From Acidobacteria bacterium SCN 69-37 (lineage in GTDB: Bacteria > Acidobacteriota > Vicinamibacteria > Vicinamibacterales > SCN-69-37), in contig MEDJ01000009.1 of assembly GCA_001724025.1 (NCBI GenBank), forward strand, positions 489,302 to 553,301: a stretch of 64,000 bases of DNA, written 5' to 3'. Positions 53,762 through 62,277 of this stretch are shown here, piece by piece (within the stretch, counting starts at the first letter, position 1; each line of letters begins with the position of its first letter). Below the pieces are notes generated by a model, which saw only the letters and a program-made list of their open reading frames with translations, searched no databases and was not told where the DNA came from. The position numbers were made by a program, and so were the translations under genes.

Positions 53762-56538
53762 GCGCGCGCTCCCGCCTTCGTCTTGGCCTTTGCCGGTCCC
53801 GCTGCTGCGGCCATCTTCGTGTACAGATCGAACAGCTTCTCAAGCCGCTCGGTGTCGTTCTTGAAGCGACGCCCGATGTAGATCCGCTCCAGCACCTCAT
53901 CGTTGCGCTCGTGCGCCTGCCGGAGGTCCTCCGGCATCGTCTCGGGATCGTACAGGTCGGCAATCGTCGCCGGGAAGTGATGCTCGCGCGCCAGCAGGAT
54001 GTCCTCGGCGCAGCGCGTGAGGTCCGCCTTATTCTTGTCAGTGAGCGCTGGAACCGGGAACGTGTTCCACCCGAGGGTGTTCGAGTAGGAATAGTCGGTC
54101 CGCAGTCGGACGCACACGGTCGCGATCCACACGAGATGAAGGCGCGAGCCGAGCAACGCGACATTCCAGAGCGGAGCGTCATAAATGGCATAGGTCTTAT
54201 TGCTGACTATGGCGCCCTCCGGCAAGAGACCGCACGGCAAGTAGGGTCGGCCTTCCGAACTTATCGCCGCTACCGCGACGACTCGCTCGTTACCGAGCTG
54301 CCTTACTTCACCGAAGCGGTATGGATACGCGGCAAGTTCTTGGGTTGTCTGTCGGTTTGACGCCAGTCGCTGGCGCCGCACGGCCTCGACACGATCACTT
54401 AACCACGCATTCTGTTTGAGACGCTCATACTGCTCCAGAGACAGCCAGAGGCAACGTCGTTCGATGCCCCGTATGAATTCCTGCGACCCGAAGAATGGTC
54501 GAACAAAATCCTTTGGAACACCGGATTGCAGCGCCGCACGTGCGTCTTCTGCATCCAACAGCAGAAATCCTCCATCATTGGGCATGTTTCCGAAGTTCAT
54601 TTCGGCGAGACCGTTCAGCGGACGCGAGGACGGCGCGACTGTCACGTCCCGACCGGGCACCAGATAGGCGTTGATGTTGTCGACCACCTTGACGGTTGTA
54701 CCGCCGTCGTCGGAGTCCGAGGCGAGAAGCCGAACTCCGCTAGCTTGGTTCGTAATGCCGACAACTACTACGGTCACGCCAGCGTTGTGACTGGCGAGAT
54801 TCGCCCATGTGAATGACGTGTGGGCAAACGAGATGTGCTGTCCCGCAGCCGCGATGAGTGACCACAAAATTTCGACCTGCCGTCCCTGACAGATCGAGTT
54901 TGTCGCAACAAAGGCAGCGACCGTCTTCGTGCTTCGTCCGTAGTCAGCGGCTTTCATGAACCAGCCAGACACGTAGTCGAGCGATTTCCAGTTTCTGGTC
55001 CTCTGTTCGAAAATGGCTCGCAGGTCGGCTTTCTGTTCATCGGTTTGCCATTGGCTTCCCTTGTATGGCGGATTGCCGCAGATGTACGTCTCGCCCCCCT
55101 CGTTCTCGAAATCGATCGTCGCCTGGTCGAGCGGCGTGGCGAACAGGTCATCCCCGTGAAGCCTCACTCCGATACCAGTCGGTGGGCAGACGCTCAACCA
55201 ATCGAGCCGCAGGGCATTACCGCAGGTAATCCAATTCTCGGCCCTGAGCGGTAGAAATTCGACCAAGGCGAGCTTCTGCCCGCGATAGAGCACGTCGCAC
55301 TGGTACTCGGCTATGACGAGGGCCAATCGCGCAATCTCCGCCGGAAAATCACGAATCTCGATGCCGCGGAAGTTCGTGAGAGGGATTTCACTGCGCAGGT
55401 CAGGCTCGCCACGGCGACGGTTGATCTCCGCCTCGATGGCACGCATTTCCTTGTAGGCAATGACGAGGAAGTTGCCGGACCCACAGGCCGGATCGAAGAC
55501 CCGGATCTTCGCCATGCGCTTGCGAAGATTCAGCAGCGTGCGGGGATTATCGCCGGCTTCGGCGAGCTTCGCGCGCAGGTCGTCGAGGAATAGCGGATTG
55601 AGCACTTTGAGGATGTTCGGGACGCTGGTGTAGTGCATGCCCAGCGCGCCCCGCTCGTCATCGTCGGTGACGGCCTGGATCATCGAGCCGAAGATGTCCG
55701 GGTTGATCCGGGTCCAGTCGAGATTGCCGATATGAAGCAGGTACGAGCGCGCGATCCTCGAGAAGCGCGGCACGTCCATGTTGCCGGAGAACAGGCCGCC
55801 ATTGACGTACGGGAAGTCCCGGCACCAGCGCGGCAGCCCGGCGGCGTCGCGTTCCTCATTCGTCGCGCTCATGGCGCGGAACAGGGTGCTGACGACCTCG
55901 TGCGTGTTTGAGGAGTCCGGCGCGCTCATCGTGGCAACGGTGTCGGTGAAGAGCCGCTTGCCGGTGAAGATGGCGGTGTCTTCCGCGAAGAAGCAGAAGA
56001 TCAGCCGCGCCATGAAGTGATTCATGTCATGGCGGCGGGCGTCTGTGCCCCATTCGGGGTTGTCCTTCAGCAGCTCCACATAAAGCCGGTTGAGCCGGCT
56101 GGTCGCGCGGATGTCGAATGAGTTCTCGGCGATCTGCCGGACCGTGCTGATGCCCGCCAGCGGCAGGAAGAAGCCGAAATGGTCCGGGAAGTCCCTGTAG
56201 GCGCAGGCAACGGTCTCGCCGCCGGCAAGATCTTCGGCCTCGAAGTCCGCGCCGTCGGTGGCAAGAATGAACTTCGCCTTGGCCCTGGCGGTCGCCGGGC
56301 TCTCCCTCAGGGCCTTGAGGCCTGCCCCAACCTGGCCGGTGTCGCAGGTGAGAATGTGGATGTTGCTGGTCTGGAGCACGCCGCCCAGATCCGACTTGTT
56401 CGAGGCGCCCGCGCGCAGGCGCTTGATCGTGGTTTCCTTGTTGCCGAACGCCTCAAGGAAGGCATACGGGAAGTTGGCGCGGTCGAACGGCTGTTCCGCG
56501 AGGTCGGTGATGGCCTGTTCGATTTCAACGGCGTTCAA
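53758..56538 (-). CDS. MmeI-like class I DNA methyltransferase
   Basis: 926 residues from a TTG start at 56538 with a GAGG site 8 bases upstream; no in-frame ATG is better placed. Cofactor motif FDPACGSGNFLVIAYKEMR near residue 343 and catalytic NPPY (ICGNPPYKGSQWQ) near residue 488 mark an N6-adenine methylase of the MmeI/YeeA family. The N-terminal third (FAFLEAFGNKET-like, then FPDHFGFFLPLAGIS) and a C-terminal target-recognition part complete it, but no nuclease domain is seen. Cutting is probably done by the GIY-YIG gene of this operon. First gene of four. Confidence 0.92.
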   Translation of the reverse strand: MNAVEIEQAITDLAEQPFDRANFPYAFLEAFGNKETTIKRLRAGASNKSDLGGVLQTSNIHILTCDTGQVGAGLKALRESPATARAKAKFILATDGADFEAEDLAGGETVACAYRDFPDHFGFFLPLAGISTVRQIAENSFDIRATSRLNRLYVELLKDNPEWGTDARRHDMNHFMARLIFCFFAEDTAIFTGKRLFTDTVATMSAPDSSNTHEVVSTLFRAMSATNEERDAAGLPRWCRDFPYVNGGLFSGNMDVPRFSRIARSYLLHIGNLDWTRINPDIFGSMIQAVTDDDERGALGMHYTSVPNILKVLNPLFLDDLRAKLAEAGDNPRTLLNLRKRMAKIRVFDPACGSGNFLVIAYKEMRAIEAEINRRRGEPDLRSEIPLTNFRGIEIRDFPAEIARLALVIAEYQCDVLYRGQKLALVEFLPLRAENWITCGNALRLDWLSVCPPTGIGVRLHGDDLFATPLDQATIDFENEGGETYICGNPPYKGSQWQTDEQKADLRAIFEQRTRNWKSLDYVSGWFMKAADYGRSTKTVAAFVATNSICQGRQVEILWSLIAAAGQHISFAHTSFTWANLASHNAGVTVVVVGITNQASGVRLLASDSDDGGTTVKVVDNINAYLVPGRDVTVAPSSRPLNGLAEMNFGNMPNDGGFLLLDAEDARAALQSGVPKDFVRPFFGSQEFIRGIERRCLWLSLEQYERLKQNAWLSDRVEAVRRQRLASNRQTTQELAAYPYRFGEVRQLGNERVVAVAAISSEGRPYLPCGLLPEGAIVSNKTYAIYDAPLWNVALLGSRLHLVWIATVCVRLRTDYSYSNTLGWNTFPVPALTDKNKADLTRCAEDILLAREHHFPATIADLYDPETMPEDLRQAHERNDEVLERIYIGRRFKNDTERLEKLFDLYTKMAAAAGPAKAKTKAGARA

Positions 56539-56677
56539 CGCTGCATCCTCGTCTCAAGTGAGCGGCTGACCAGTGTGGCTTCCCGGCGCACTATGCCACG
56601 GCCGTGAGCGCCCTGCCAGAATCGGAATCCTGTGACAGACGTTACGGAAATCGGCCGCCGTCCGCGTGATTCGGCAA

Positions 56678-58252
56678 TCATTGTGCCCCTGCTGACGGCG
56701 ATTGCCCCGGCATCTCAACGAAGCCGTCGAAGGCGTCGGCGACGATCTGTTCGATGCGCTGTACTTCGTCGTCGGTGAGCTGCTTGAACTCGCCGTCCCG
56801 GCGGTTCTTCGAGAGTGTGCCGTTGTTCTGGCGGATGAACATCAGGAGGTTCTCGGCGAGGCGATCAGGCATCTCGACGGCCTCCATCGTGCGCTGCAGT
56901 GCCAGGTCGTGGCGGCGCAGATAGTCGATCTCGCGCGGCAGATCCTCGTCGACGGTGCGCTGGACGCAGGCGAAGAGGAACTCGGCCGCCTGCGTGCAAT
57001 CGAAGTAGCGGTAGAGGTCCGCGGTGTCGTTGAGCACCTCAACGTTGCGATCGGGTGTCGGGCGCCATTCGATAAACGGCATCAATGCGCCGGAGTGCCC
57101 CTGGAGCGTGGTGCGGTAGTCGTCGATGCGGTCGAGCATGACGGATGACACCGGGAACACCATGCCGGTCGGCGTGAAGCGGCGCTCGGCCAGGACGTGG
57201 TGAATGAGGCAGCGATGCAGGCGGCCGTTGCCGTCGCCGAAGGGATGCACATAGACAAATCCAAAGGCGGTCGCGGCGGCCTGCAGCACGGGGTCGAGGC
57301 CATCGTCGCGCATGCGGTCGTTGGCGTCGAGCATGCCGGCCATCAGGTCCGGGAGGTCCTGCGCGCGCGCCCCAATGAACTCCGGCAGCGGATCGCCGAC
57401 ATGGTCGCGTTCGCCAAGGAAGACGCCGTCGGGACGAAGGCCGGGAGATACGAAGCGCGTGTCTTCGATGAGGACGTTGTGCAGCCGGATGATCTCGTCC
57501 ACGGTGAGCTTGTTCTTGCCGGCCTGCAGCACGGCCCGCCCCCAGCGTTCGAGGCGGTTGCGGGGTGGACGCTCGCCTTCGATCTGGAAGCTCGCGCGGC
57601 TGTCGGCGAGCAGCAGGAAGCTGGCGGCGCGGGCCACGAGATGGCCGCCGGTGCGGCCCACCGTTTCGCGCGCGCGCGCCGCGAGGTCGAGCGCAAGGGC
57701 CTTTTCAAGCGCGGCGGTCCGCCGGATGACGGGAGAGTAGCGACTGCTGCCGAGGAGATTGTCCCGGACGCGGTGGCGCTTTGAGAGGCGTGGCTTGCCC
57801 GTGAAGTAGAGCTTCGGGTCGAGCAGGTCGATGGCCGGCACGCGCGGCGCGTCGTCCACATTGAGGGTGCGGCCGGTCAGCGCTTCGTAGAAGAACCAGG
57901 CTCGGCGCACGTGGCTCGCCTTGGGCGCGGCGCGCACGATCGCTTCGAGCGCCGCGGGAGGAAGCGCGTCGAAGATGCGCTTGAGGACCAACAAATCGGC
58001 GGTCTCGTGCTTGAGGAAGAACTCGATGTGACTGCCGAGGTCGTCGCCGGGCCAGTAGCGCTTGTCGAAGACGGTCCAGGCGCCATCCGTGCGGCGGCTG
58101 TCGCGGACGTGCAATTCCGCCACACAGCTCGGTCGCCGCACGGGCGCGGCGACGCCCAGCTCGTGCACCAGGGCTGCGGCGCCCGCGAGGCGCGTGCCCT
58201 GCGGAACGGTCTGCTCCTGGAATGTTGCCGGTTGGGCCTTCTGCATGTTCAT
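56678..58252 (-). CDS. Fic-domain protein with inhibitory motif
   Basis: 524 residues if started at ATG 58252 (ATG 58246 also fits); the longer frame to 58330 runs through the GTCGAAA array and is not preferred. The Fic motif HPFGDGNGRLHR (about residue 340) is intact. SFQIEGE near residue 230 matches the (S/T)xxxE(G/N) inhibitory helix, so activity should be self-limited. It would transfer AMP or another group to a protein. It diverges from the QueC-like operon with which it shares a promoter region. Confidence 0.85.
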   Translation of the reverse strand: MNMQKAQPATFQEQTVPQGTRLAGAAALVHELGVAAPVRRPSCVAELHVRDSRRTDGAWTVFDKRYWPGDDLGSHIEFFLKHETADLLVLKRIFDALPPAALEAIVRAAPKASHVRRAWFFYEALTGRTLNVDDAPRVPAIDLLDPKLYFTGKPRLSKRHRVRDNLLGSSRYSPVIRRTAALEKALALDLAARARETVGRTGGHLVARAASFLLLADSRASFQIEGERPPRNRLERWGRAVLQAGKNKLTVDEIIRLHNVLIEDTRFVSPGLRPDGVFLGERDHVGDPLPEFIGARAQDLPDLMAGMLDANDRMRDDGLDPVLQAAATAFGFVYVHPFGDGNGRLHRCLIHHVLAERRFTPTGMVFPVSSVMLDRIDDYRTTLQGHSGALMPFIEWRPTPDRNVEVLNDTADLYRYFDCTQAAEFLFACVQRTVDEDLPREIDYLRRHDLALQRTMEAVEMPDRLAENLLMFIRQNNGTLSKNRRDGEFKQLTDDEVQRIEQIVADAFDGFVEMPGQSPSAGAQ

Positions 58253-58387
58253 GTCGAAAAGTCTCTCAAGATGGTCGAAATGAGACCATAAATGGGCTTT
58301 AAGGTCGAAACAACCATACAGCCTCGACATGTCGAAATCAAGCGAATCACGTCGAACGAAGCCTCATGTGGTCCAGTTGCGTCGAAA
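58253..58387. promoter_or_regulatory. GTCGAAA direct-repeat array
   Basis: GTCGAAA occurs at 58,253, 58,274, 58,304, 58,331 and 58,381, with a variant GTCGAAC at 58,351. Spacings of 21, 30, 27, 20 and 30 bases are near whole turns of the helix. It lies between the divergent fic gene and the QueC-like operon, which encodes an XRE repressor. It is a good candidate operator array. Confidence 0.6.
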
Positions 58388-58398
58388 ACATCGAGTAT

Positions 58399-58427
58399 TT
58401 GACATTGTCAGATATTCTTACTAGTAT
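58399..58427 (+). promoter_or_regulatory. Promoter for the QueC-like operon
   Basis: TTGACA (58,399-58,404) and TAGTAT (58,422-58,427) are separated by 17 bases. The surrounding 40 bases are far more AT-rich than the rest. The start codon of the first gene is at 58,447, leaving a leader of about 12 bases. Confidence 0.6.
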
Positions 58428-58446
58428 TTCTGACACCGAGGTTCCC

Positions 58447-59010
58447 ATGAGCGACGGCCCACATCGAAGCCTGCCGATGCGACCTGCCTGGCGCCGCGTG
58501 GCGCACTGGGCGGACCGGCAGGCGTTTGCGCCGGACGAGGTCGGCGAGGCATTGGCCGTCGCGGTCGAACAGGACTGCCGTCAGGAGCTCCGGCCTCAGT
58601 TCCTGGCCGAGCTTCGACGGGTTGTTGAAGAGCCATCCCTCTTTCGCGAAGACACCAGCGCGCGGCTTGCTGCGCTCAATCCGACGGCCGGAGCGGGCAT
58701 CGAGCGCTCGGTCATGGACCGCTTGTGTTTTCTCACTGAAACGGAAGCGCCTGGCTTCGCCACGCTCCAGGCGGCCGTCGCCATGGCGGCCCAGGATTGC
58801 GCCAATCGCCGCGCGCGGCAGATCGAGGAGCACTTCCTGCGGCGCACCTCTTCCTCCCGCGCGCGCGATATGCGCGGCCGGCTTCACGCTGCTGCGGACG
58901 TCACCAGTTTCGCGTCGGTCGCCGCTCGCGTGCTCGGCGTCGATCCGCATCACCGCCCGGCGGCGCCCGCCAAACATACCGGTCTCGACGACGGGGTGAA
59001 ACTGCCATGA
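58447..59010 (+). CDS. Helical protein of unknown function, partner of the QueC-like protein
   Basis: 187 residues from ATG 58447, a few bases after the likely transcription start. It is mostly helical (FAPDEVGEALAVAVEQDCRQEL, GFATLQAAVAMAAQDCANRRARQIEEHFLRR) with no catalytic motif I recognise. It overlaps the QueC-like gene by an ATGA, so the two are translated together. Qat systems also have a small partner gene (QatB) before QatC, but I cannot confirm homology. Function unknown. Confidence 0.7.
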   Translation: MSDGPHRSLPMRPAWRRVAHWADRQAFAPDEVGEALAVAVEQDCRQELRPQFLAELRRVVEEPSLFREDTSARLAALNPTAGAGIERSVMDRLCFLTETEAPGFATLQAAVAMAAQDCANRRARQIEEHFLRRTSSSRARDMRGRLHAAADVTSFASVAARVLGVDPHHRPAAPAKHTGLDDGVKLP

Positions 59011-60386
59011 CCGCCAAGACCTCCCGCTCCGCCGCCATTCACGTCACTGAGCCGGGCGTTCGCGCGCCGCGCGGCGTCCGGCGGTGCGAGATCGGATCGC
59101 ACGTGGCGTTTGAGACCGAGAGTCTCGAGTCGTATTTCTTCTCAACCTGGGAGCCCGTCGCCTATGACGCGCTGCTGGCCGCCGCGGCGGTCGAGTATGC
59201 GGATCGCACGGTGCGGCGCGGCGCACACTTCTGGGAGCGGCAGATCGAGCTGCGGGTGCCCGTTCACGACGTCGGCCGGTGGAACGCGGGCAATGTCGTG
59301 GCGACGCTTCACGATGCCCTCGGCTTCCTGACGGGCGACCGCTGGCACATCACGTTCTACGCGCGACGGCATGCGGCGGACAGGCCGCAGCAGGTGACGC
59401 TCAACCTGCCGAGCGGCGTGGCCGCGGTCATCCCGTACAGCAATGGCCTCGATTCCTGTGCGGTCGCGGGCCTCTCGGCCCGGGAGCTGGGCAGCAGTCT
59501 CGTGCGCATTCGACTCGGGTCGGTGTCGCCGGACGCCGAGGACCACGACCAGGAGCGCCAGCCCTTTACGGCCGTGCCCTACAAGGTGCGCGCCGATGGC
59601 ACGCCCTTCGTCGAATCGAGCGCCCGATCCCGCGGGTTCAAGTTCGCGCTGATCAGCGGCCTGGCTGCCTATGTCGCCAACGCCAGCCGGATCATCGTGC
59701 CGGAGAGCGGTCAGGGCGCACTGGGGCCGTCGCTGGTGCCGGTGGGTCAGGCCTACGAGGACTATCGCAGCCACCCGCTGTTCACGGCCCGGATGGAAGC
59801 GTTCCTGGCCGCGCTGCTTGGCTCCAAGGCTCGTTTCGAGTTCCCGCGGCTGTGGCAGACGAAAGGCGAGACGCTCCGGCAGTTCGTGAACGAAGGTGGC
59901 AATGGCAAGTGGAGCGCGACGTGGTCCTGCTGGCGGCAGAACCGCCATGTCAGCGTCGATGGCCGAAGGCGCCAGTGCGGCGTGTGTGCCGCGTGCATGT
60001 TGCGCCGCATGAGTGTTCATGGCGCCGGCCTTTCGGAGCCGGCGGAGCGCTACGTCTGGACGGACCTGTCGGCGACGACCTTCGAGTCGGGCGCGGCGCC
60101 GTCGTATCGCGACAAGAACAAGATCACCCGCGCGTCGCGCGAGTACGCCATCGCGGGCGCGCTGCATCTTGACCATATGGCCAGCCTGTCGGACGCCGCC
60201 GCCGAGAGCGGCGCGCTCGACCTGGCGGCATCTCAGCTCGCGCTGGCGCTTGGCCTGACAAGAGACACGGCCCGCCAGCAGCTTGGACGACTACTGCAGC
60301 AACACCGTACGGAGTGGGAGGGTTTCATGGGGTCCCTTGGACCGAATTCATTTGTGGCCGACTGGGCGATGCGGGGGCGGTCATGA
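59007..60386 (+). CDS. QueC/QatC-like deazaguanine synthase homologue
   Basis: 459 residues from ATG 59007; the longer frame upstream overlaps the previous gene and is not used. The PP-loop reads YSNGLDSCA (residues 144 to 152), close to SGGxDS of QueC with Asn for the first Gly. Four cysteines, Cys308 and Cys324/327/330 (TWSCW ... CGVCAACMLRR), match the QueC zinc site. The N-terminal 135 residues (LLAAAAVEYADRTVRR, WERQIELRVPVHD, LGFLTGDRWHITF) resemble QatC rather than housekeeping QueC. It could form a 7-cyano-7-deazaguanine-type group on a nucleotide or protein. It is not near other queuosine genes, so a defence role is likely. Confidence 0.82.
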   Translation: MTAKTSRSAAIHVTEPGVRAPRGVRRCEIGSHVAFETESLESYFFSTWEPVAYDALLAAAAVEYADRTVRRGAHFWERQIELRVPVHDVGRWNAGNVVATLHDALGFLTGDRWHITFYARRHAADRPQQVTLNLPSGVAAVIPYSNGLDSCAVAGLSARELGSSLVRIRLGSVSPDAEDHDQERQPFTAVPYKVRADGTPFVESSARSRGFKFALISGLAAYVANASRIIVPESGQGALGPSLVPVGQAYEDYRSHPLFTARMEAFLAALLGSKARFEFPRLWQTKGETLRQFVNEGGNGKWSATWSCWRQNRHVSVDGRRRQCGVCAACMLRRMSVHGAGLSEPAERYVWTDLSATTFESGAAPSYRDKNKITRASREYAIAGALHLDHMASLSDAAAESGALDLAASQLALALGLTRDTARQQLGRLLQQHRTEWEGFMGSLGPNSFVADWAMRGRS

Positions 60387-61564
60387 CCGCGCTCGAACAG
60401 GTCCCGTCGAAAGAAGTGGGAGAACGCCTGCGCGTGGCGCGCGAGTCCGCCAACCTGAAGCAGGCGGACGCGGCGTCGACGATCGGCGTGGCACGGACCA
60501 CTCTGGTGGCGATCGAGCAGGGAGAGCGGCGCGTCCGGATGGGCGAGCTGCAGAAGCTCGCGCAGTTGTACGGCACGTCGGTCAATGCCCTGTTGCGGCG
60601 GGAGGCCGTCCACGTGGACCTCGTGCCGCGCTTTCGCAAGCTGGACGGCGCGCACGAGAGCGCTGTCGATGAGGCCGTTGACCTGTTGGCCAGCCTCGTC
60701 AAGGCGGAGGTCGAGCTGGAGAACCTGCTCGGAATTCAGCGGGTGCGCAGCTATCCGCCAGAAAGGCCCCTGCTTCCCGGCGATGTCCGCGCGCAGGCGG
60801 AACAGGATGCCGCCGAGCTGCGGCAGCGGCTGGGCCTGGGGAGTGCGCCGCTGACCGACATTGTCACGCTGCTGGAGCTCGAGCTGGGCGTGCGGATCTA
60901 CGTGAGGCGCTTTGACGGCCGGATCTCGGGCCTGTTCGCGTATGACGATGCCCTGGGGGCCTGCATGCTCCTCAACGCGAACCATCCGCGCGAGCGCCGC
61001 ACGCAGAGCGCGGCGCATGAGACGGGGCATTTCGTGTCGACCCGGAACCGGCCGGAAGTGCTGCACATCGGCGAAGCCGAGAATTCGCGGGAGGAGCGCT
61101 ACGCGAACGCCTTCGCCCGCGCCTTGCTCACGCCCGCGCGTGCAGTAATGCAGAAGTTTCAGGAAGTGACGGCGGGATCGGACCGCGTCACCCGGCGCCA
61201 CATCATCGTGCTCGCGCACTTCTTCGGAGTCTCGCGCGAGGCCATCGTGCGCCGGCTCGAAGAGCTTGACCTGGTGAAGGCGGGCACTTGGGACTGGTTC
61301 GAGGCCAACGGCAGCATCTCGGACGACCAGGCGCGTCAGGTTCTGGGTGATGTGCCGGGCGCGGATAGTCAGAAGGCTGAAGCCGACCGGCCGACCACGC
61401 TCCGGCTCAACATGCTGGCCGGAGAGGCCGCGCGCCGCGGCCTGCTGAGCGAGGGGCAGCTTGCCCGCCTGTTGAGGCTGGACCGCGTGGAAGTGCGCGA
61501 GCTGCTGATGGGGCAGGAACTCGAAGGGAACGAGGGCGATGGCGTTATCAAGCGCACTAACTGA
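60383..61564 (+). CDS. XRE-family regulator with ImmA/IrrE metallopeptidase domain
   Basis: 393 residues from ATG 60383 (ATGA overlap with the QueC-like gene). The XRE domain spans about 11 to 72 (RLRVARESANLKQADAAS, GVARTTLVAIEQGERR). The ImmA/IrrE domain has HETGH (212 to 216) and a following Glu near 237 (SREERYANAFARALL), the zinc ligands. Such proteins cleave a repressor or relieve repression by their own protease activity. It probably binds the GTCGAAA array and responds to a signal, then frees the operon. Adjacent PIN-like gene overlaps its end by 26 bases. Confidence 0.87.
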   Translation: MTALEQVPSKEVGERLRVARESANLKQADAASTIGVARTTLVAIEQGERRVRMGELQKLAQLYGTSVNALLRREAVHVDLVPRFRKLDGAHESAVDEAVDLLASLVKAEVELENLLGIQRVRSYPPERPLLPGDVRAQAEQDAAELRQRLGLGSAPLTDIVTLLELELGVRIYVRRFDGRISGLFAYDDALGACMLLNANHPRERRTQSAAHETGHFVSTRNRPEVLHIGEAENSREERYANAFARALLTPARAVMQKFQEVTAGSDRVTRRHIIVLAHFFGVSREAIVRRLEELDLVKAGTWDWFEANGSISDDQARQVLGDVPGADSQKAEADRPTTLRLNMLAGEAARRGLLSEGQLARLLRLDRVEVRELLMGQELEGNEGDGVIKRTN

Positions 61565-62183
61565 TGCGGCGTCCTCGCTCGTCGCCGATGCCAGCACGGT
61601 CATCAACCTCGTGGCGACCGGCAACGCGGCGGCGATCCTGAGAGCCCTTCCCCAGCGCGTCCTGGTCGTTGACGTTGTTCAGGCCGAGCTTGAAACGGCC
61701 GGCGCTCGCGGCCGAACGTCGCTGGAGGGATTCAGGGGATTGGTCGCGACGGGATTGATCGATGTGGTTCCATTGCCGGAGGAGGCCGACTCGCTGTTTG
61801 AGGGTCTCGTTGTCGGCTCGGCGGCGGAGACGCTCGACGACGGCGAAGCGGCAACGATTGCCTGCGCCCTGGCGCGGCCGGCTGCCGCGTTGATCGACGA
61901 GCGCAAGGCCACGCGCCTGTGCTGCGAACGCTTCCCTCTTCTGCGGCTGGCCTCGACAGTCGATGTCCTCTGCCACGCCGAGGTGCAGCGGCAGCTCGGG
62001 CCAGGACCGCTCGAAACGGCCGTCTACAACGCCTTGCGGGACGGGCGCATGAGCGTTCTGCCCCATCAGGTCGACTGGATCGTCGGCGTGATTGGATCGG
62101 AGCGCGCGGCGACGTGCGACAGCTTGCCCCGGCGGGTGCGCGACGCTGCGGTCGATCCCGGCGGTGGCCGCGCGACGCTATAA
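61539..62183 (+). CDS. PIN-like protein (DUF3368-type)
   Basis: 214 residues from ATG 61539. Acidic residues of the PIN fold are in place: Asp17 (LVADASTVINL), Glu50 (DVVQAELET), Asp101/Glu103 (LDDGEAATIACA) and Asp120 (LIDERKATRL). The first half is thus a magnesium-dependent RNase-like fold. A C-terminal extension of about 80 residues is less conserved. PIN proteins beside ImmA/IrrE proteins form known toxin-antitoxin-like pairs; here it is part of a larger operon. Whether it cuts RNA must be tested. Confidence 0.78.
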   Translation: MALSSALTDAASSLVADASTVINLVATGNAAAILRALPQRVLVVDVVQAELETAGARGRTSLEGFRGLVATGLIDVVPLPEEADSLFEGLVVGSAAETLDDGEAATIACALARPAAALIDERKATRLCCERFPLLRLASTVDVLCHAEVQRQLGPGPLETAVYNALRDGRMSVLPHQVDWIVGVIGSERAATCDSLPRRVRDAAVDPGGGRATL

Positions 62184-62277
62184 GGGACTCCCGCGTTGCC
62201 TGCGGGTGCGGCGGCGTTAACCCAATCTTAGGTTTTGTTTTCCATAATCAAAGAAGGGTCACTGCGAGGGACCGTTC

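Noticed and set aside
51539-53881. 780-residue plus-strand open frame opposite the helicase
   Set aside because: The minus strand has complete helicase motifs and coupled starts; the plus frame is low-complexity shadow.
58253-58330. 26-residue extension of the Fic protein
   Set aside because: The codons come from the GTCGAAA array, giving repeated Phe-Asp; a start at 58252 or 58246 is more sensible.
58797-59006. 70-residue N-terminal extension of the QueC-like frame
   Set aside because: It overlaps the upstream gene in another frame, is arginine-rich, and ATG 59007 forms an ATGA junction.
59007-60386. Housekeeping queuosine queC
   Set aside because: No queD, queE or queF nearby, an extra N-terminal domain of about 135 residues, and coupling to XRE-ImmA and PIN genes speak against it.
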